64,000 nucleotides of DNA from Lycorma delicatula (taxonomy: Eukaryota > Arthropoda > Insecta > Hemiptera > Fulgoridae), in contig NC_134457.1 of the NCBI RefSeq assembly GCF_047948215.1, positions 88,856,898 through 88,920,897 on the forward strand, written 5' to 3'. Shown piece by piece: positions 24,540 through 36,143 of this stretch. Below the pieces are notes generated by a model, which saw nothing but the letters and a program-made list of their open reading frames with translations, had not been told where the DNA came from and searched no databases. The stretch's first letter is position 1. Each line of letters starts with the position of its first letter. A program made the translations under genes and the position numbers.

Positions 24540-25560
24540 AAAAAATCAATTATTTATTTGTACTTACATAAATGATCCATCTTTTAACGAGCTTTTGAAT
24601 TCCTTCCTGGAAGAAAGTTTTCGGTCTGGTGTGCAGAAAATTTTTCACCGCATCTATGGCCTCTTCATCAGATCGATAATGATTCCCTTGCAACTCTTCT
24701 TTTAAAGTACCAAAAAGATGAAAATCGCTTGGAGCCAGGTCCGACCTGAATGGAGGATGGACCAGCAGCTCAAACCGAGATCTTGAAGCCAAAGGACTGT
24801 TTTTTTTACCGTATAAGGTCGAGCGCGTTACCCTGAAGCAAAATCACGCCTTTAGAAAGTTTATCACGTCTTTTGGATTTGATTTTTTGCTTCAGTAAAC
24901 GCAGTAACTCATAATACTTATTGTCACTGTTTACTGATTGACCTTTAGGTTTGAAGTAAACCAAAAGTGAACCTTTCATATCCCAGAATAGCGTCATCAT
25001 TACCTTTCCTATAGATATTTGAGTTTTGAACTTTTGCTGTGGGAGAAGAAGGATGTTCCCACACTAAACTTTGTCGCTTACTCTAGGGTTCAAAGTGACG
25101 GACCCATGTCTCATCAACGGTTATTATTCGCTTAAGAAATGAGTCTCCTTCATCTTCGTAACGTTTCAAAAGCTTCTGGGAAATTTTCAAACGTTTCTCA
25201 TTGTGGATGCTGGTCTATTGACGTGTAACCCAACGAGTACGAAAGCGCTCCGAAAGTTTAAAGAATCATGGATGATTGGAAATGCTTATACTCAACTCAC
25301 TTGCAATGTCATCAACTGTAATTCGTCGATTACCTAGAATCATTTGTTTAACCGTTTGAATATTATCGCTAGTTTTTGAAGTGGAACCTTGCAGCTGTTC
25401 ATCACACACCGAAATCCTACCATTTTTAAAAGGATCAATCCATTCGTAGATCTTGCTTTCACTCAAGCAACTCTCTTTATTCGATGAATAATCTCTGCTG
25501 GTTTCACTCCTTCTGAACTGAGGAAAAGTATCACTGCTCGCATTGTGCAATCAGACAAAA
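24540..25560 (-). pseudogene. Mariner-family transposase pseudogene, near full length
   Basis: The minus strand encodes a recognisable DD34D mariner transposase from the N-terminal DNA-binding region to the C-terminus. Landmarks in order are YEWIDPFKNGRISV, DNIQTVKQMILGNRRITVDD, IASELSIS, RTRWVTRQ, LKRYEDEGDSFLKRIIT, the first catalytic box VDETW (near 25112), RHFEP, SKRQSLVWEHPSSP, a region equivalent to the second catalytic Asp, then HPPF and DLAPSDFHLF with the third Asp, and finally FQEGIQKLVKRW. At the second site, where the family has DNARPH, the sequence reads GNALDL, so that Asp is lost. At least three frameshifts and several stops separate the pieces. The element is inactive but younger than the copy at 10.8 kb. 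Confidence 0.85.
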
Positions 25561-28500
25561 AAGCACTCATTTTAAACAGTCTTTTAAACACAGTCACAAC
25601 TAGTTAACAATGATGCAATACTTTCAATTCAAAAAATCCCAAATTGGATTCTTGGAAAATGGTAAAATACACATCAATCTGTTTGTAAAGATGAATCTAA
25701 ATGCCATTCTTCACCGCTGTAACACTTTCGGTTTCTGAGATGTAGAATTATCATGAAAAACTGAGTTTTCCATCCTTTGGAAGCCCATGAGTACGTAGGG
25801 TATGAGGTTTCATACCGAAAAAGCGTTTCTATGTTTAACTGTTATTTAAGTTGTAATCATATTTATATAGTTATCTACCATATAGTTATAGTTATATATA
25901 GTTAGTTAATTATGGATTATCTAATCATATTTATATACTTAAGTTATAAATAGTTACATATTACATTTTAAGTGAATAGTATTTTCAAAGCCGTCGTCAT
26001 ACCTAAAACGTAAAGAAAATTCATTTCGTCCCTCAGTCTCATCACGCTAATGAAAGTAATACCGTACTTTTTTTCGAAAAGTTTGTTAAAAATCAGAAAA
26101 TAAACAATTTTGGTTATATATTATGATCTTTACTCAAACATAAACAATACCCATTTAGTAAATGAGAACCGGATAGCAGTGAGAACAACATTGCGAGTCA
26201 AAAAATTATTTATACAATTCTTTTTATTTACTCATTTGTAACATGGAACATGTTTTAAAAACAAATTCTTCTTTTGATATTTATCCATAATGGATGGAAA
26301 ACATATTTTAAAGTACGAAAATGTTTAAATAATTTCTCTTTTGAATATAGAATAAATCTTAAAGCGGTGTTTTAAATGAGGTTTTATAAACGTATTTGGA
26401 AATCGAACCTGTATAAAAATTTCTTTTGAACAACTAACTAGGTTGGTAGTTCATATTTTAACGTAGTCGAAGCTATTTAATATAATTTGTAATTTAAAAG
26501 AAATGTAAAAGGTAAAAACTGTAAGGAGAAAAAATATTAAATATTACTATTATTATTAAAAAATTAATAATTGAAAATGAAGTATAAAAAAGTTAACCCA
26601 AAACAGAAATAAATGTGAAGTATATAAGGTAATTAATGACAAAAATAATGTTTTATGATAAGTAAAAAATTATACTTACTTTTAAATCAATTACGAATGA
26701 AAAATTCAAATCAATTTTGAATCTAAATTTGCACATCTTAGTTTAAAATCTAAAATGTGTATATAAAAAACTTATTTTTTTTCATTATAAACTTTAATGC
26801 GATAATTTGATATAAATAAAGATCTACTTTATTAAATTATATGCCATCTGAACTGTAACCGCTGATAGAATTTGTTTTTTTTCTTCCGTATCTTTTATAC
26901 ATCCATGAATGCGTTCTTTAAAATCCATTATCTCAAAACTTCCTGTTTAATTTTATAAAATTACAATCTCCGTGTTTCTTTTTAGCAGTTTATATGTAAT
27001 CTTGTTTGTTTATAAAGTTATTTATATTATTATCAGTTGTATGTTATACAAATGAATTTTTATTATTTATTACATTTAATTTACTTTCTACACTATTGAA
27101 TTCAATAATAAAATAAATTTGATCATTAAAATATACTGTATTGAAGTCTAGAAGAATTTCTTTTTACTATTATTATTATTTGTTATCTTAAAACCATTTT
27201 GAATAAGAATTATTTTTTTAATTCTAAGGGACACTTTCCATAAAATGTGTTATTTTTATTTATTTGTCAGTTATCGTACCTATAAAATTTGTAATAATTG
27301 AGCTAACATTAATCATAAGTCAATCCAGGAAATAGAACAACCATTTTCAAAGCAAAACGAACATCCAGCGTCAGGTATAATAAAGAAAGTATAGAAAGAA
27401 CTGGGTTCTTCTTTTCAATTAATTGAATATACAGTTCCATATCAGCATGACAAGCCTGCTGAAATTGACATGATATTCAGATCGATATGTGAGGTTTTAT
27501 TTCCTGAGTTTTTTAATACTTGTCTACGTAGATTTTAACTTTATTAAATTTTGTCCTCGAGCCGACAAATGGGCAAGGCCGTACTCAAAATAATTGTTTT
27601 TCTTTATATTTGTAAAACGGCTTGACCATTAAATACCAAATTTAGGCAGAGTATTTCTATATATAAGGCCTTAATTGGTTCCCTACAGACAAGTGAGGAA
27701 GGCAATAACCAGTTTCTCATTTATTTTGACTTTGATTCTCCAAAATCGATTTCCAAAATGATTTTCCAGTTTTATATTTTATAATTGCTATGATCGATTT
27801 AAAGTATCATTAATAAAACGAACCCGTTAAAGTTATGCAATTTTTCCTCTGGTTTTTTTTCAATTTTTATTTAAAGATATTTACAATATTTTTACATAAT
27901 TATTATTTTTAAGGTTTAACTTTATTTTTCATATATGAGGAGTGGCAGAGGAAAATCAAACCTCTCTTAATTTTCTCTATTCTCAAATATCATTTATATA
28001 GAATTGTCGCATAATCGCCCCTTGTACCTCAAGTCCTTTTGTGTATGTCATAAATACATTTAAGAATAATTAGAGTAGATAAAGTAAACAACAAATTAAT
28101 TTACCTCGTTTCGTTGAAACAATACATTAAACTAGTTCAACTTACTGAGTTGCGATGAATAAATGGAACTCAGAATTGTCTAAGTAATTTGTTAGACTTA
28201 TGATTGTTTTAACAGAGTGTGTATTTCAACAAATTTCACCGGTTCTAAATAAATTAACATTGTTTTAAACTTCAGAAACATATAAATGATTAGTTTCAAT
28301 TGACTTGTAAAAAATTATTAACAGAAAATAATTTTCACAGTAATTAAATGCTGGATACTTAATTTTTTATGTTTGTAATTTTATTTTAACACTTACAGAT
28401 AATTGGGTTGTACTGTTAGGAACATGCCCTTGAATCTCCACTCCCCCTAGCTTCTTTAGTAAATATATGTCCTTGCACTTTAATTTGGCTTCAGAGTATT

Positions 28501-29689
28501 TTAAAATGTAATAAATTTATTTAAAATAATAAATTCCATTATAAAAAAGAAATTTTTTGATAGAATTATACATCCTGCAATTCTGCAAATCAGCTGAAAT
28601 ACATCAGCTACATACTGGATAATATGCTTACGCATTGTAGGACTTACAGGATCGGATGTCTCTTGATAAAGAAAAGAATTCTATATAACATTAAAAATAA
28701 TATGTTAAAAGTAGTAAAATATTATGAGCTGTCTAACTACATTTACAATTAAAATTCATGGTTCGTAGAATTAAAAGTAATAAATGTATATTTTATATTA
28801 TTTATTTGCCCAGCGGTTTAAGTTACAGCCTCATCATCTAACTACCGCATGTTCCAACCCCATGTCTGTTTAAACCACTACTTCTCCTTCTACAGCCGTG
28901 TTTATATTTCTACCATCTCAACAACCTCGGTTTTATTTTTATTTTTTTGTGTCCTTTCTGCTGGTTTCCACTCCCAGATTCTGCTTGGCAATCTTTCAGA
29001 ATCAAATTCATACAAGTGGTTGTTTAACATAGCAATGGTGAATTCAACCAAATTAGTAAGTCTCTATCCATTACTACAGATTATACTTATGAATAATAAC
29101 ATTTTCTCACATTATGTCCTAAAATAAAAGCAAAATTATTCCATTAAAATTTTGTAAAATAATTTTTAGATGAATTTGGTTGGTCATTTAGAAATTCAAA
29201 TATGCAAAAAATCGTTTTCTATCTATCTGGAAAGTTCTGCTTAGAAACAACATACACCCATAAGATACTAATGAAGATAATCAGTAGTGAAGACTCTCTA
29301 ACACTTTCCAAGATTCCAGATTTTTTGGTTATATTCTAATTTCTCTATATAAAAGTTTAGCTCTGTTTCTGTACGTATTAGAATAAATGTTATTAAAATA
29401 TCCGTTGCATTATATTGCTTGTACCAATTTTTTTTAGTACTAACAAAGCATTTGAATTACGGCCGGCTATAGTGAGTATGATTACTTTTGAGGAAGTAGA
29501 GAGGTGTCACATCTAGGGCTACATATCATCTACATTTCTATGGGTTTGGATTGCCGATAAGCAACAGCATATTCGACTCAATGAAGAAGCCGATTAAAAA
29601 TTCCCCTTCCCTCTAAAATTTTCGTACTTAATCTTGCATAAAAACTAATTCTTTTTCAGAATGGCTTTCGTTCGTTAATGAATTTTGAA
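25561..29689. other. AT-rich non-coding, no gene seen
   Basis: Four kilobases without a supportable gene. The plus frame at 28849-29127 is preceded by a CTTCTACAG acceptor-like motif and is less AT-rich, but it contains no domain I know. Around 29450-29650 there is a slightly GC-richer patch of unknown nature. Confidence 0.5.
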
Positions 29690-29835
29690 TCATGTCAGGT
29701 CGCTACATTGGCGTGTCCTGATGACGCTAGGGAGACTCCGGTGGGATGCCCCTACAGGGGGCTTGACAGGGAGGTCACGACACCCTAGTGATGCTTAATC
29801 GCCGGACTGGTTACCTTACGGGTATTTAAATCAGA
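29690..29835. repeat. GC-rich island of unknown origin, probably a repeat fragment
   Basis: About 130 bases with clearly higher GC than the surroundings, including GGTGGGATGCCCCTACAGGG, GGTCACGACACCCTAGTGAT and GCCGGACTGGTTACC, ending in GGGTATTTAAATCAG and an A-run. The A-rich end suggests a retroposed sequence inserted on the + strand. It has no B box that I can see and no frame of use. Confidence 0.4.
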
Positions 29836-30215
29836 AAAAAAAAGGGTTGCTACATTGAAAATTATTTTTAAAATTGAGTTACCGATAAATAAAGATATCA
29901 GTTTAGCTAAATAAAATTGTTAAGATATTTGAACTATGATAACTTGTAATAAAAATTCAAAAGAGGGGAAGATAGATACTGACGCAGAGGGGTAGGCAGC
30001 TGGATTATAACAGTCCTCCAGCTGCCGTTCTTCTATAACTCTCTTCACGTATTACATTTTTCTGGTACGATCCATTGTTTTTAGAAAAGTAGTTAGAGCA
30101 ATTGTGAAGTATGAACTATCCTCTGAGCTTTTATATATGAATCCAGGGATTTTTAAAAACTTTTTTGTATCGTAATAAGAAATGAAATATACATTAGTTA
30201 TATAAAAATAACTAC

Positions 30216-30264
30216 AATTAATATTAAAATTACTAATTTTTTTTTTTTTTCATGTGTTATATAG
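30216..30264 (+). promoter_or_regulatory. Strong 3' splice site with branch-like motif
   Basis: A TACTAAT-like branch sequence, a 15-base T tract and TTATATAG directly precede the kinase exon. The AG is followed at once by GTAAGA, so a 5' splice-site consensus is juxtaposed to the 3' splice site, as in recursive (ratchet) splice sites. The normal use is as acceptor for the exon at 30265. Confidence 0.6.
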
Positions 30265-30403
30265 GTAAGAATGTCTTATCGAGGTATAAGCCGTCATGTG
30301 GACGTCGAATCACTCCAGGAGCCTGGCTCCCGGTTTACATTACAAGAATTAATCGGTGAAGGAACTTACGGAGAAGTTTATAGTGCAAGGGATACCGTAA
30401 CCG
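30265..30403 (+). CDS. First coding exon of a myosin-III-like (NinaC/MYO3) kinase-myosin
   Basis: The exon starts after the AG at 30263-30264, has six bases of 5' UTR, an ATG at 30271, and ends at 30403 before a GTAAGC donor, in phase 1 after 44 complete codons. The peptide ends [20 protein letters not shown] and then DTVT. It carries the start of a protein-kinase domain: glycine-rich loop G29-x-G31-x-x-G34 with V36. A short N-terminal leader ([15 protein letters not shown]) ending in a proline-containing stretch precedes it. This leader-plus-loop arrangement is that of class III myosins, whose kinase domain lies N-terminal to the motor and which work in photoreceptors and actin protrusions. 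A STE20-family kinase such as Misshapen/TNIK is the main alternative, because only the loop is visible. No following exon with the VAIK lysine was found in the 33 kb to the right, so the first coding intron is very long or the next exon lies outside the window. The gene name is inferred; that it is a kinase exon is well supported. Confidence 0.75.
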
Positions 30404-30849
30404 GTAAGCTTTGCACAGATTATTATTTTATCATTTCTTTCTACTTCACCTTTCTTACCTATTCAAAATATTAAAAAATAAATAATTTGTTTTTAATCCC
30501 GTGGTTTATCGTTTGTGTCTTTCATCCATCGTTTGTTTTTGGATTGTAATTAACAAGATATTTTGTCTGGTAAATAAAGAATAAAATACAATTTACTTGT
30601 ATGCTGCCACTTCATGAAAAATGGATTCAGGTATTAAAGATATACCGAATATCTGGAGAGTTTTGGATTATTAAAGCATTCATTTACTTTAACTAAAAAA
30701 TATCTCATCTATCAGGTAGATGTCTATATCTTGCAATTATTTTTTCTTTTATTTATTAGCTGATATTGGTGTAAATATCTTTTAAGTGCGCAATTTAATT
30801 AATTTATTTTTTTTATTTTTTGTTCCTAATTTTTACATTGCAATCTGTT
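30404..30849 (+). other. Intronic AT-rich sequence
   Basis: Follows the GTAAGC donor; no other feature. Confidence 0.5.
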
Positions 30850-31140
30850 CAACGTTGGAACAATAAGCAACCCAATGGCCCAGCGAGATGATGATCACAT
30901 TTATGACATGTATATAGGCTCATGCTGATCATTCCTGAGAGGCGTGGTGGTTAATTGAACCGTAACCATTAAAATACACTAGTATCCACTGTCTAGTATT
31001 CAAATCCGTATAAAATTAACTTGCTTTTACTAGAATTTTAACCTCAGAATAAACTTCTACTTCGAAAATTAGCTGTTAAACAACTGATTTACGACGACGA
31101 GATTACCACTAATTTACCGTTTTAACCCGGTAGTACTACT
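30850..31140 (-). mobile_element. tRNA-derived SINE (family A), diverged
   Basis: Minus strand: ACCGGGTTAAAACGG (degraded head), TAATTTTCGAAGTAGAAG, AGTAAAAGCAAGTTA, GGATTTGAATACTAGACAG, GGTTCAATTAACCACCACG and CTCAGGAATGATCAGCATGA. The tail is replaced by unrelated sequence. It lies in the presumed first coding intron of the kinase gene. Confidence 0.7.
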
Positions 31141-32589
31141 AAATACCTAAATTTTTTCGATAAACTTATTTTTTGTCACTTTATTTCTTGATATCTTATT
31201 TCAAAAAATAAAAAAGATTGAAAAATACTAAATATTATGGGCATATATTGCTAGTATACCGCCTACAGTCATAACTGGTGTCTTGTGATCCTGAAAAAAA
31301 TTCTCAAGGAAAAAGATTTCACAAAAAATTAAAATAAATAAAATGCATTTTGTGTTTTATTTTTATTTATTAATTCACTTTTTTTTGTCAAGCTCAATTT
31401 GTTAAATTCAGTAGAAAATGAGAAAGTGAATGATATTTATTGTTAACAGAACTACCAGTTTTTTCTTTTTTGAGTTTTTTTATTTTAGATTTTTTTTTAT
31501 TAATATATTATTTATTCCTTTTTTTTAAGAATTACTAAAAATTTATTTATTATTAAAAATTATTATTAAATTCTTTCCCGTTTGAAAATAATAATCCAAA
31601 GTGATTACTGTAAGATTTTGATGAACTTCATTGGTAGAGGATTCTAAACAAATATTATTCAGTAGAGATTTTAAACTAATGTTAAAAATATTACAATATG
31701 TTAAGTTTTCATCTAGTACACCACGAAAAAACGTGACAGGAACAACATTTAAAAACGACCGGTGTTTTTTTATAGCCAATTACAAGGTCATGCTGTGATT
31801 TTTTTAGATAAAATAAATGAGAGACATAGCAGTACGTACGTATTAGGTTATTAATGCAATATGTAATTAAAACTGGTACAGTTCTCAAGGCCGATTCATA
31901 GGTTGTACGTCTGTACTCGGTTATGTCTTTTGTGTACATTCAAACACGTTTTGTTTGATTTATACAACATTTATATGGTGTAAAAAAAACATATTTATAT
32001 CATTAAACAAAAATATGTTGTACTATCTTGTTCTGTAAGAAGTTTATTTTCTTTTTTAGATCAGATCATGTGTTGTAAATTTAAAAAAAAAATAATATTT
32101 CTTATTTAAATAAATTTTTATTTTTTATTTACAGGAATCTATTATGTAGAAAGAAATATGTATGTTTTGTAGTACTAAATTTAATTTCCTAAAAACATGT
32201 TATTGAAACATGTCAAGAGATATTTATTATCTTATTTATCTAAGAATAAATTCAATCTTTAAACCCCACTACGTAAGGATTACATAATATTTACAGACCT
32301 GTACGTTTTCTTACGAAAGATTTTTATTAGTTTACCACCTTTTAAACACATTATTTTATTTTAAAGCCTACACCACCTTGTCTAAGTCACTAATCACTTT
32401 TCTATTACAACACCGATAACAACAGTTACATTAAACAAATACCACAAACTACCTGAGACCAAGGTTTGTAACTTTTATATAAAAAGTTCATATACAAATA
32501 AAAACATTATTATATTCTAACTAAAAATATTGGCTTTTATAAAGAATTATATAAGTTAAAGTATATTGAACTGAGATAGATTCTTTTTT
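31141..32589. other. AT-rich non-coding
   Basis: No gene. The minus-strand frames at 31543-31939 lack any recognisable motif. Confidence 0.55.
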
Positions 32590-33570
32590 CCCCTTTTCGA
32601 TTTTTCCCACTTTAAGACCTTACAACTTCCTTCACTCCTTTCTTCATGGCTGCTTTCTCTCTTATCAGTATACCTTTTCATCCTCTCCGCATACGTTTTT
32701 GCATTCTTTCGATAACTTCATTTTAAGACCATTTTTCCTGGTATTTTTTTCTTTGAAACCCTCTAGGGTTCTGAAGGTGTTATAATTTTAAATTTGAATT
32801 CTTTTTTAATCTCTTTAATCCCGTTTATTTTTGTTTTCCTACTACAGACGAAATCAAATCTTTGATTTCGTCTGTAGTAAACATTTAATGTTAAAAACAT
32901 TAAATGTTTTTACTCATTCTGACGAGGTGACCAAAGAATATCAATTTTCTCTTTTTTATTGTTCATTTATCCTTTTTTTTAATTTTGATATATTTCATTG
33001 CTACTTCAAAGTTTAAAGGTGTTTATTCTTTAACTTAACCCAATATTTTTCCAGTTATTTTCCTTTAAGTTTTCTGTATTTCCTATATCCGTGTTCATGA
33101 TTAAATTTATATATATGTATAAACTGTCTAGTTTTATTACTTTATATAATATCTGATATTCAAGTTTTTTATAAACATTTTGTATTATATGTATTTTCGA
33201 TTACTCCGTAAATTTTTCAATCTTTCAAACTCTTGAATTACTGATTTTTCTAATCCATTTTTCTTATAAGTTCACCTATATTTTCTTGAGAATATAATTC
33301 TCAATTATAAAAGAATTTTTCTATTATTTTTACTTTTCCTATTCCTATCTGAATGTATTTTTTTTTTAATATTTGTTTTTTCGATTGATATTTTTAATCC
33401 TGTTTTACTAGTGATTGTATTTAAAATATTGATTTGTGCTCTTGCCGATTCCAGATCAGTTAAGAGAATTGCAAATCATCTGAAAAGCTAAAAAACTGAT
33501 TTTAATTCCATGTTTCCTTACTAATATTATTTATCTGATATTCTGATTCTCCAGTTCAATGTTCCACAGT
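32590..33570 (-). mobile_element. Non-LTR retrotransposon relic with reverse transcriptase motif C
   Basis: Reading the minus strand from the right: FSDDLQ (equivalent of the F/Y-x-DD active-site motif of reverse transcriptase, near 33480), then after one frameshift LLTDLESARAQINILNTITS, KTGLKISIEKTNI, a heavily decayed stretch with QEFERLKNLRSNRKY, then FFGHLVRMS-like sequence, IFDFVCS near 32860, and RTLEGFKEKNTRKNGL, with a KECKNVCGEDEKVY-like end. This order (FADD, ES-Q-N-L, GLK-S--KT, FGHL-RM, F--FQEK) is that of an arthropod non-LTR retrotransposon of the same general kind as the relic at 16.6 kb. It is full of stops and frameshifts. It lies inside the presumed intron, antisense to the kinase gene. 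Confidence 0.75.
32841..32909. repeat. Two adjacent perfect hairpins
   Basis: Stem 1 pairs 32841-32858 with 32861-32878 (18 bp, 2-base loop, begins ACTACAGACG). Stem 2 pairs 32879-32892 with 32896-32909 (14 bp, 3-base loop, begins AAACATTTAA). Both lie within the decayed retrotransposon. Such exact local inverted repeats are not part of the protein-coding pattern, so they likely arose later by template switching. Confidence 0.85.
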
Positions 33571-33778
33571 CTAATTATGAATTAGTCTTTTATTTATTTT
33601 TTTAAGTATAAGGATTAATTCTATAATTTTTATTTTTATTTAAAAATAAATTTTACAGTATTTTGATTGAATGTGGTCCAGCAAGCGGATATGAATCACT
33701 TTAAGAATAAGATATGGGAGAAAGAATTCATGAATAAGAGAAAAGAATCGCCAAGAAGTAGAAGAATTTATCTGGAGC

Positions 33779-33828
33779 CTCCCGTGGATCCCTGGCGGTC
33801 CAGGTGGACCCCCAGGGATCCACGGGAG
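33779..33828. repeat. GC-rich 50-base palindrome next to the hAT relic
   Basis: The arms 33779-33795 and 33812-33828 (17 bp, CTCCCGTGGATCCCTGG and its complement) are perfect. After one C/C mismatch, the inner arms GGTCCA and TGGACC pair around a GG loop. This gives 23 paired bases out of 24 in a 50-base stretch far richer in GC than anything around it. A GGPPGPPG peptide that appears on the minus strand here is a by-product of the palindrome and not collagen. It may belong to the sub-terminal part of the hAT element. Confidence 0.9.
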
Positions 33829-33987
33829 ATTTGACGGGGGTCTACGTTGGCGTGACAAAAAAATGGGGGTTCACAATTCGTAAGCTAGGATCCACGAAAA
33901 TTCATCTGGTTTCGATAGTGAAGAACTAAAATATTGGCTTGACTTTGCGTATCAATCTAGGCAGATAATGTTTTTAGAAGCTCAGCG

Positions 33988-34600
33988 ACTGTAACTTACA
34001 ATTACAAGGGGACAGTCTCAATTTAATAAAAACAAAGGGTGTAATTTCAGCTTTTCTTGGAAAATTGAAATTTATGAAGCAAAATATTAGTCGGCGCGTA
34101 TTTTTCCAGTTTTCAAACTTGTCACAGGTAGAATGCCTTGATGAGGATATTCAGACATACGTTCAACATTTAATTGCCCAGCATGATGACTTCAAAATCT
34201 TTTTTTAAGATATTCTGACGATGGAAATACCACCACGGATCATAAATCCATTTGATGAAACGGAAGTGGAGAATGTGATATTACAAGAGAAGCTACTCGA
34301 GCTTAGCACTAATGAGGAGCTGAAGGTGAAATTTAAAAGAGGGTATCAAACATTTTGGCTGCAGGCAGAAATACCAGAAAAATATCCTAGACTGTGGGGA
34401 ATTGCGAGAAAGCTTTTGATAGCGTTTCCCTCGTCATATCTTGTCGAAAAAAGTTTTAGTGTCGTTACAAACCTTTTATCAAAAAAAAAGGAGCAGATTC
34501 AATATCACAGAACGGGGAGTTTTGCGCTTATTCCTAACAAAACTGAAGCCAAATATTGATAATTTGCTGTCATTCCATCAAGTACATCCCTCCCATTAAA
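33988..34600 (+). pseudogene. hAT transposase pseudogene, C-terminal third
   Basis: The plus strand reads NLQLQGDSLNLIKTKGVI, SAFLGKLKFMKQNISRR, FFQFSNLSQVECLDEDIQTY, an in-frame stop at about 34206, then MEIPPRIINPFDETEV, LWGIARKLLIAFPSSYLVEK, SFSVVTNLLSKKKEQIQ and, after a frameshift near 34515-34535, LTKLKPNIDNLLSFHQVHPS. The LLIAFPSSYLVEKSFS block is the hAT C-terminal dimerisation region, close in style to ZBED5/SCAND3-type domesticated or parasitic hATs. The N-terminal BED zinc finger and the catalytic Asp/Glu part are absent, so this is a truncated dead copy. It lies in the presumed kinase-gene intron, in the same orientation. Confidence 0.85.
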
Positions 34601-34889
34601 ATTGTAACTATTTTGTGATTGTCATTGTAGAAGTTACATTACGTTATTAATTTTAATTATATTACGACAATTTTATTACATTACATTGCAATACGATAAC
34701 AATAATAATTAATAGCGTAATGATTACATATTTGAATAAATGCAACACAAAAAAATATACTATTTTTCTTTTGCTTTTTACCACTCTGAATGGGAAGTTT
34801 TCTTTTTATTTGATTGGCCAATTTTACATTTTTGACATCCACTCACTCAATCAAAAATAACGCAAATTTTCATAGTTAGATCTAATCTT

Positions 34890-35010
34890 CACATTTTCCG
34901 TCGACTGGAAATATGGTAGAAATGTAGCTGCAGGGGGTCCACCGAAACCAGCAAAATTTTGAAAGTTGTCTATGAGAAAAATAAGTTTGGGAATCTCTGC
35001 GCTAGAGATA
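34890..35010 (+). mobile_element. Probable 3' terminal region of the hAT element
   Basis: The sequence GGGGGTCCACCGAAACCAGC, then AAGTTTGGGAATCTCTG, reads on the minus strand as CAGAGATTCCCAAACTT, which has the CAG-GGTTCCCAAACTT look of hAT terminal inverted repeats. The next eight bases (CGCTAGAG) would be the target duplication. The matching left end was not located. Confidence 0.5.
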
Positions 35011-35164
35011 TCTTTCACAGAATAAGGGCAACACAATTCTGATCATGACCGGCTCAATTACATGTTTTATCAATTCGACTTTTTTCCAGATACTTACTAA
35101 CCACCCCAAAAAAAAGCCTTGATTTTCCTTAAAGAAAACCTTCGCCTTTTCCCAGTTTTTAGTT

Positions 35165-35300
35165 TCTTATACGAAGTTCAAGAAAGCATTGTATTGCGAA
35201 AAATTTTGGTTTTCAGATTTCAACGGAAATATAAATTTGGACCATCCTTGAATCCATTTTGACTAGTTTCGGCGTGACGTCTGTTCCTACATATGTAACT
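35165..35300 (-). repeat. Dispersed repeat family R, partial copy
   Basis: Contains GCGAAAAATTTTGGTTTTCA, GATTTCAACGGAAATAT, AATCCATTTTGACTAGTTTC and GGCGTGACGTCTGTTC, which are the conserved end of the family seen at 42838-43490, 59155-59785 and 62990-63560. Only this end is preserved. Confidence 0.75.
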
Positions 35301-35902
35301 CGTTCGTTTGTATGGCTGTTTGTACGTATGTATGTTTGTTTACACTGCAAATGTAAATTATATTTGCCAGTGTAGTTGACAGAATCAAAAAGCAGGCGGA
35401 TATTCAAGAAACTATCTTGAATATTAGCTCTACAATAACAAAGTAATCGATTTTTTTTAAAATGTAGGAATTATTTTGTTTAATTATTACTACTCTAGAT
35501 TTCAATATTAAAATTAAAATTTAAAAAAATTACGGCCAAAATTTAATTTAGTAGACAGGTTTAAAATAATGTAGTTTAGTTACCGAAATTGAGATTTAGT
35601 ACATAATTTAACGGTAATTATAATAATTATTCTAATATTCTGCTCTTTTTTTAGCTAAAATTATTCTCTAATCTAAATTCTAAATCTTTTTTTCATCTAT
35701 AATATAAAGAAAAACCAGTTATTTATTTTTACTAGTTATGGAAATAAAATTTGATTAAATATTACTTTTATTTGTGAATATCTAGTTTACTTAGTTTTAC
35801 CTATGTATAATTTTAAATTGAGTATTTCTATTTAAAAAAATGAACAGTACCTTTCTAATTTTGTCATAAATTTAAAAGCATTCCCCTCTTTATAAAAATA
35901 CA

Positions 35903-36143
<241 letters not shown>

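Noticed and set aside
28849..29127. 92-codon plus-strand frame after CTTCTACAG
   Set aside because: No recognisable domain; could not be separated from chance.
33640..33858. Collagen-like GGPPGPPG peptide on the minus strand
   Set aside because: Produced by the GC-rich palindrome at 33779-33828; no Gly-X-Y repeats continue on either side.
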